From positions 24,390,981-24,454,980 of the forward strand of contig NC_045147.1 of NCBI RefSeq assembly GCF_008831285.2: DNA of 64,000 bases. Reading direction: 5' to 3'. Under the pieces are notes generated by a model, which worked only from the letters and a program-made list of their open reading frames with translations, ran no database searches and was not told the DNA's origin. The stretch is from Nymphaea colorata. Taxonomy: Eukaryota; Streptophyta; Magnoliopsida; Nymphaeales; Nymphaeaceae. Both the position numbers and the translations under genes were made by a program. Below, piece after piece: positions 60,601 through 64,000 of the stretch (its first letter is position 1; every line of letters starts with the position of its first letter).

Positions 60601-61712
60601 TACTTTCTTCCCCAGTTTCTGGCTTTACCAAACCATATAAAAAAGCAGCATAGTACCACGACTCCATGATTCAAAACTTCTCCCACCACAAACAAAACGG
60701 TGGACCTGGTTAATTCAACGCACGCTGGTGCAACTTTTGATAGAATGTGGTTTCAAAGTCTCAAGTTAGCCACCGTGCCAACTAAATGCCTGCAAGCTTT
60801 CCGCTTTCCTCTGGAAGAAAAGAGTGGCTCAGCGACTTTTTTCCCCACACACACAAACACAGAGAGAGAGAGATGCTTTGAAAAGGAAGAGAACTGTCTC
60901 AGCTTTTCCAACACCACATCGGCTATGGTATACAGTAGAAGATTAGTCAATTAAACAAAGCCACAAAAACGTGGTTTTAAGCATGCCAAACGCAACAAAG
61001 AAAACAGAAACAAGCCTTTTCCGGCTTTAGCAAGGGACTGTCAGAAAGAACCTCTCTGAGTTGAACTGGGACAAATAACTTTTCGCTTACACAGGAAGCC
61101 AGCATCTCTTCGGCAAATCAATCATGAAGCTATGAAATATGCACTTTTTTACAAGCTAGAAGAGGTGTGTGTTACGTGCTACGACAGTGTCTCTTCAGAG
61201 ACATCCCATAACATTGTAACGATACATGCTTGCAACAATTTTTAACATCTTATGGGACTAAAAACTTCCTATTAGCAATGGTCACCTAGCACCTTAGCAT
61301 GTTCCAAGCAACCAGGGCCTCGTATTTCCACAGCAATTCCAGCAGTAAGTCTAGATACACATTCATCGGAAGTTGAAAAACTATAAGCAGCTTGTTGACT
61401 GTATACCTTTTCACCTCCATACAGGGAGGTGTAACTGTTTTTTCCCCTTAGCCCATTTTACTCACCTCTAATCCATACATCCTCTTAACTTTGACATTTT
61501 CCTTTACAACAGCATATCAATGTGTTTATTTAAAGTGATGAATAAGGAGTAGGGCACACCAGGCAACAATGCCACTAGCAATTCTATTTACAGAGCTACA
61601 AAGTCGTCGAAACTAAAGTGATCCTAAACAGGAAACTCAAAAAAAGGAACATATATTACGTTAGCAAGATTACCTTCTGAATCTGGGATCGTGCCAAACC
61701 ATTAGAAATTCA
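54689..61712. other. Intergenic, FPF1 to DExH8-like gene
   Basis: About 7 kb without a recognised gene. The part at 55290-55740 is GC-richer with several overlapping open frames on both strands, none with a domain. It includes a Harbinger-like element (57585-58279) and short GA runs near 58713. The frame at 57138-57395 starts with TTG and is not supported. Confidence 0.55.
57585..58279. mobile_element. PIF/Harbinger-like non-autonomous element (MITE), 695 bp
   Basis: Ends are GGGTGCATTTGGG at the left and CCAAACGCAACC at the right, an imperfect terminal inverted repeat. The element is flanked on both sides by TTA (57582-57584 and 58280-58282). Subterminal copies of GTTTGGATGAC and CATCCAAAC occur in opposite orientation inside the ends. 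A 3-bp TTA target duplication plus GG(G)..TTTGG termini is the signature of PIF/Harbinger (Tourist-like) elements. No transposase frame is present, so it depends on an element elsewhere. Confidence 0.75.
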
Positions 61713-62653
61713 TCATTGTGTACAATATAGACCCTTCCGCAGCATTGAGGAATAATCTCCAAAAAGCATGTCACTGGGTGGATGCAGATCAAAAACATAT
61801 GAAACAGTTCTCGAAAAAGCTAAGCTGCCACTTGTACTGGCAATATTTTGAAATGCTCCAAAACTTGCTTCATCAAATGGAAATGATTCAGTAAGGAAAA
61901 AGAAGCAGTCCCTTCCCAACTTTTCCACCTACAGAGAAAAAAAAGATTATCACAACCATGTACAGCAGGAAGCTCCATGAAACAAAAAACCATTGAAATC
62001 TTCATAAGGTAAATAATATTCATAATGCAAGTGTCCCTTGTAATTTGCTGAAGAAAACGGAAATATCCCAAGGTGAGATTCCTTAAATTTAAAGCACTTG
62101 AACAAAAACACCTTTATACCCGTAGATGTGCGAACTTGTTGTTGTTCATGATTAGGATAACTCGAATATCAAGCAAGGCATCAGCTAACATTCTAATGGC
62201 AAAAGACTCGAAAAATTTCTGCACCAGTTGGCGTTGCCTTTCTGTATCTTCATCATTGAAGAACTCAGCAAACCATAACACCTTCTGGACCTTCTTCCAT
62301 GAAACCTTCATGTCCTTTTGATTTGTGAGAACCAATTTGTGGATATCATGAACACCCCCTACTATTTCGACATTGTCCAAACCATCAAATGTTGGCATAC
62401 CGGACAATGATGAGGTTGCAATTATCATCAGTGCACTGAAATGATTAGACAGGTTGGCAGAGAAGTAGAGTTCAGTACTATTATCCAGGATAAGTATAGA
62501 CCGGCCATCATCAGGAAGTAAGATTTCCATAAGCGAGTAAGCGTCAGTATCAGCATCAGCTTCTTCAGGCAAGCACTCGTACTGTAAGTTTAATGGCATA
62601 ACATTTTGCTCAAGGCTGTGAGAAAAATAGCAGGATTCACCATATCGACACCC
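61713..62653 (-). CDS. DExH8: DExH-box/CCCH helicase (DExH8-like), last two exons
   Basis: Two terminal exons on the minus strand, 62653-62120 (178 codons) and 61928-61713 (72 codons with stop), phase 0, intron 191 nt. The first opens with GCRYGESCYFSHS, the C-x5-C-x3-H part of a CCCH zinc finger whose first cysteine lies upstream. It then has ILILDNSTELYFSANLSNHF, KVQKVLWFAEFF, FFESFAIRMLADALLDIRVI and MNNNKFAHLRVEKLGRD, wording of the C-terminal domain of plant DExH8 (CCCH-containing DExH RNA helicase). The second exon ends SSMLRKGLYCTQ. The helicase core and remaining zinc-finger residues lie beyond the window. Role: an ATP-dependent RNA helicase presumed to act in RNA metabolism; the substrate is unknown. 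The gene number is by resemblance; a close paralogue is possible. Confidence 0.85.
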
Positions 62654-64000
62654 CTGCACATGAACAAAAATCATAAGCTCCAAAACCAACGACAGTCTGT
62701 GCTACATATCCAATAACCATCTACGTAATGGATAACAATTTGAGACTATCATGCATGCACAAATGCAAACACACAGACTGGAAATGGATATACACATCAG
62801 GTCAAAGATAAAACAAAACATAACTAGAACAAATAAGTAGACGCATCCATCCTCTTATCTAAACATTAACCCATCTTGCATAAGGGCTAGCAAATGAGCT
62901 GACCTGGCCTTGTTGTACCCATTTAATAAAGTTGAAATCTGTAGAAGAACAGTTCGCAAACAAATCAAGCTCAATGGTGTATGATGAAACCACTCGCTTT
63001 CTCAAAATGTTTTTCATTAAAATACTGTTTAAAATTTTCATATATGATATCAAATTATATGTACATTACACGATATATGTGTATAATACAGAAAAAACAC
63101 ATAATATACACAGCATACATGTCCAATGTACACAATGTCTAGAAACATGGAACAAGAGGTCTGGAGTAAATAGTGATGATCTATATGAATCCAGCAGCCA
63201 GTCATGGTACATTGCTCACTGTGTAACTGTACTTTCAAAGCCCACTTCGCTCATTGGATATTAGCTATTTTTGCAAAGCCATTTTGATAGTCATGAATGA
63301 GCACTTTCGTTTGCCAAGTCAAGTGATGAACCAGAGACATGCACCTCATTGCCGACCTTGCTACATCTCCCCAATGCTAAAATATCTCCATGTTTTGTCC
63401 AAACCCTGTACACTTCCATTAACTCAACCTTATCTAAGCTGCATAACACAATTAACAAGCAGCATATAGGTTATAAACTTACTAAGCCACATGTGGCACT
63501 TCATGAGCAAAACAATTTGAAAATACCATTCTTATGCGCAATTACATAAATGTCCAGTAAAAACAAATTTTTCATGGTCAGCCTAAAAATGCTGTTGCAT
63601 AGGCACCTCCTTAATAGTGGCAAGAATTAAAATTGAGAATGAAGAGATAAGTTTTCTTATTGGCCAAAACGGGATCTTAGAGTGAAACTCATAATTATTT
63701 AGCAGTTATCACGATTAAGAGCTGCCTTCTCTGGTTCTCCTACAAACCAGGCAACAAAGACATGAACTCAAAGAAAAGTTCTATCACGTCCCAACAGGTT
63801 CTTTTACAAACAAATTCATACATATCCAGCCCTCCAACACTAGCTGATTTTATCATCACAAGTTCAAGCCTGAATAGCATTCAAACACAACTGAAGCATG
63901 TCAAGCAGATATCCCAGCATTCTAGCTGATTTTACCACAAACACTTCTGTCAGCAGTTTATGAATCAGACAATTAATTACAAAAAAGGACAGATGGTACC
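62654..64000 (-). other. Upstream intron of the DExH8-like gene
   Basis: The acceptor (TGTGCAG before 62653) has no exon upstream within the window, so the intron exceeds 1.3 kb. The sequence is AT-rich with a run of TATACAC/TGTATA words near 63040-63130. No coding segment recognised on either strand. Confidence 0.6.

Overview
This window is nuclear DNA from a flowering plant. The evidence is intron-containing genes with GT..AG borders, plant-only families (RALF peptide precursors, PCC13-62 desiccation-related proteins, an isoprenylated HMA protein, an FPF1-like protein, a plant-type VAMP72 R-SNARE), fragments of plastid ycf2 and atpB inserted in an intron, many (TA)n and (GA)n microsatellites, and MITE-like elements. 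The species cannot be fixed from the sequence. Gene density is low (about nine real genes in 64 kb) and nothing in the gene content looks grass-specific.

Layout. 0-3.3 kb: two single-exon, divergent RALF-like precursors on the + strand, the first cut by the window edge. 7.7-9.5 kb: a three-exon PCC13-62-type gene (+). 9.5-17.3 kb: no confident gene; it holds a short TATA-linked ORF and a miRNA-like inverted repeat near 14.5-14.8 kb. 17.3-18.5 kb: a three-exon HIPP metal-binding gene (-). 18.5-28 kb: repeat-rich, with a possible decayed retroelement. 28.1-33.6 kb: a seven-exon gene (-) for a small coiled-coil protein, whose 4-kb fourth intron has collected a chimeric plastid insertion and a palindrome-rich repeat. 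35.5-36.8 kb: a second PCC13-62-type gene (-), converging on the first across 26 kb. 39.7-44.5 kb: a five-exon VAMP724-like gene (-). 44.5-54.3 kb: no confident gene. 54.35-54.7 kb: a single-exon FPF1-like gene (+) with a G-box next to its TATA box. 54.7-61.7 kb: no gene, but a 695-bp Harbinger-like element. 61.7-64 kb: the last two exons of a DExH-box/CCCH helicase (DExH8-like, -) and part of its upstream intron.

The genes do not form a pathway; this is ordinary plant intergenic and genic sequence. Local duplication has shaped it (two RALF-like genes, two PCC13-62 genes in inverted orientation), along with insertion of transposons and plastid DNA. I see no clear novel multi-gene system. The most distinctive points are the pair of RALF-like precursors lacking the usual processing and receptor-binding motifs, the ycf2/atpB head-to-head plastid chimera inside an intron, the 18-codon modular exons of the coiled-coil gene, and the hairpin near 14.8 kb.
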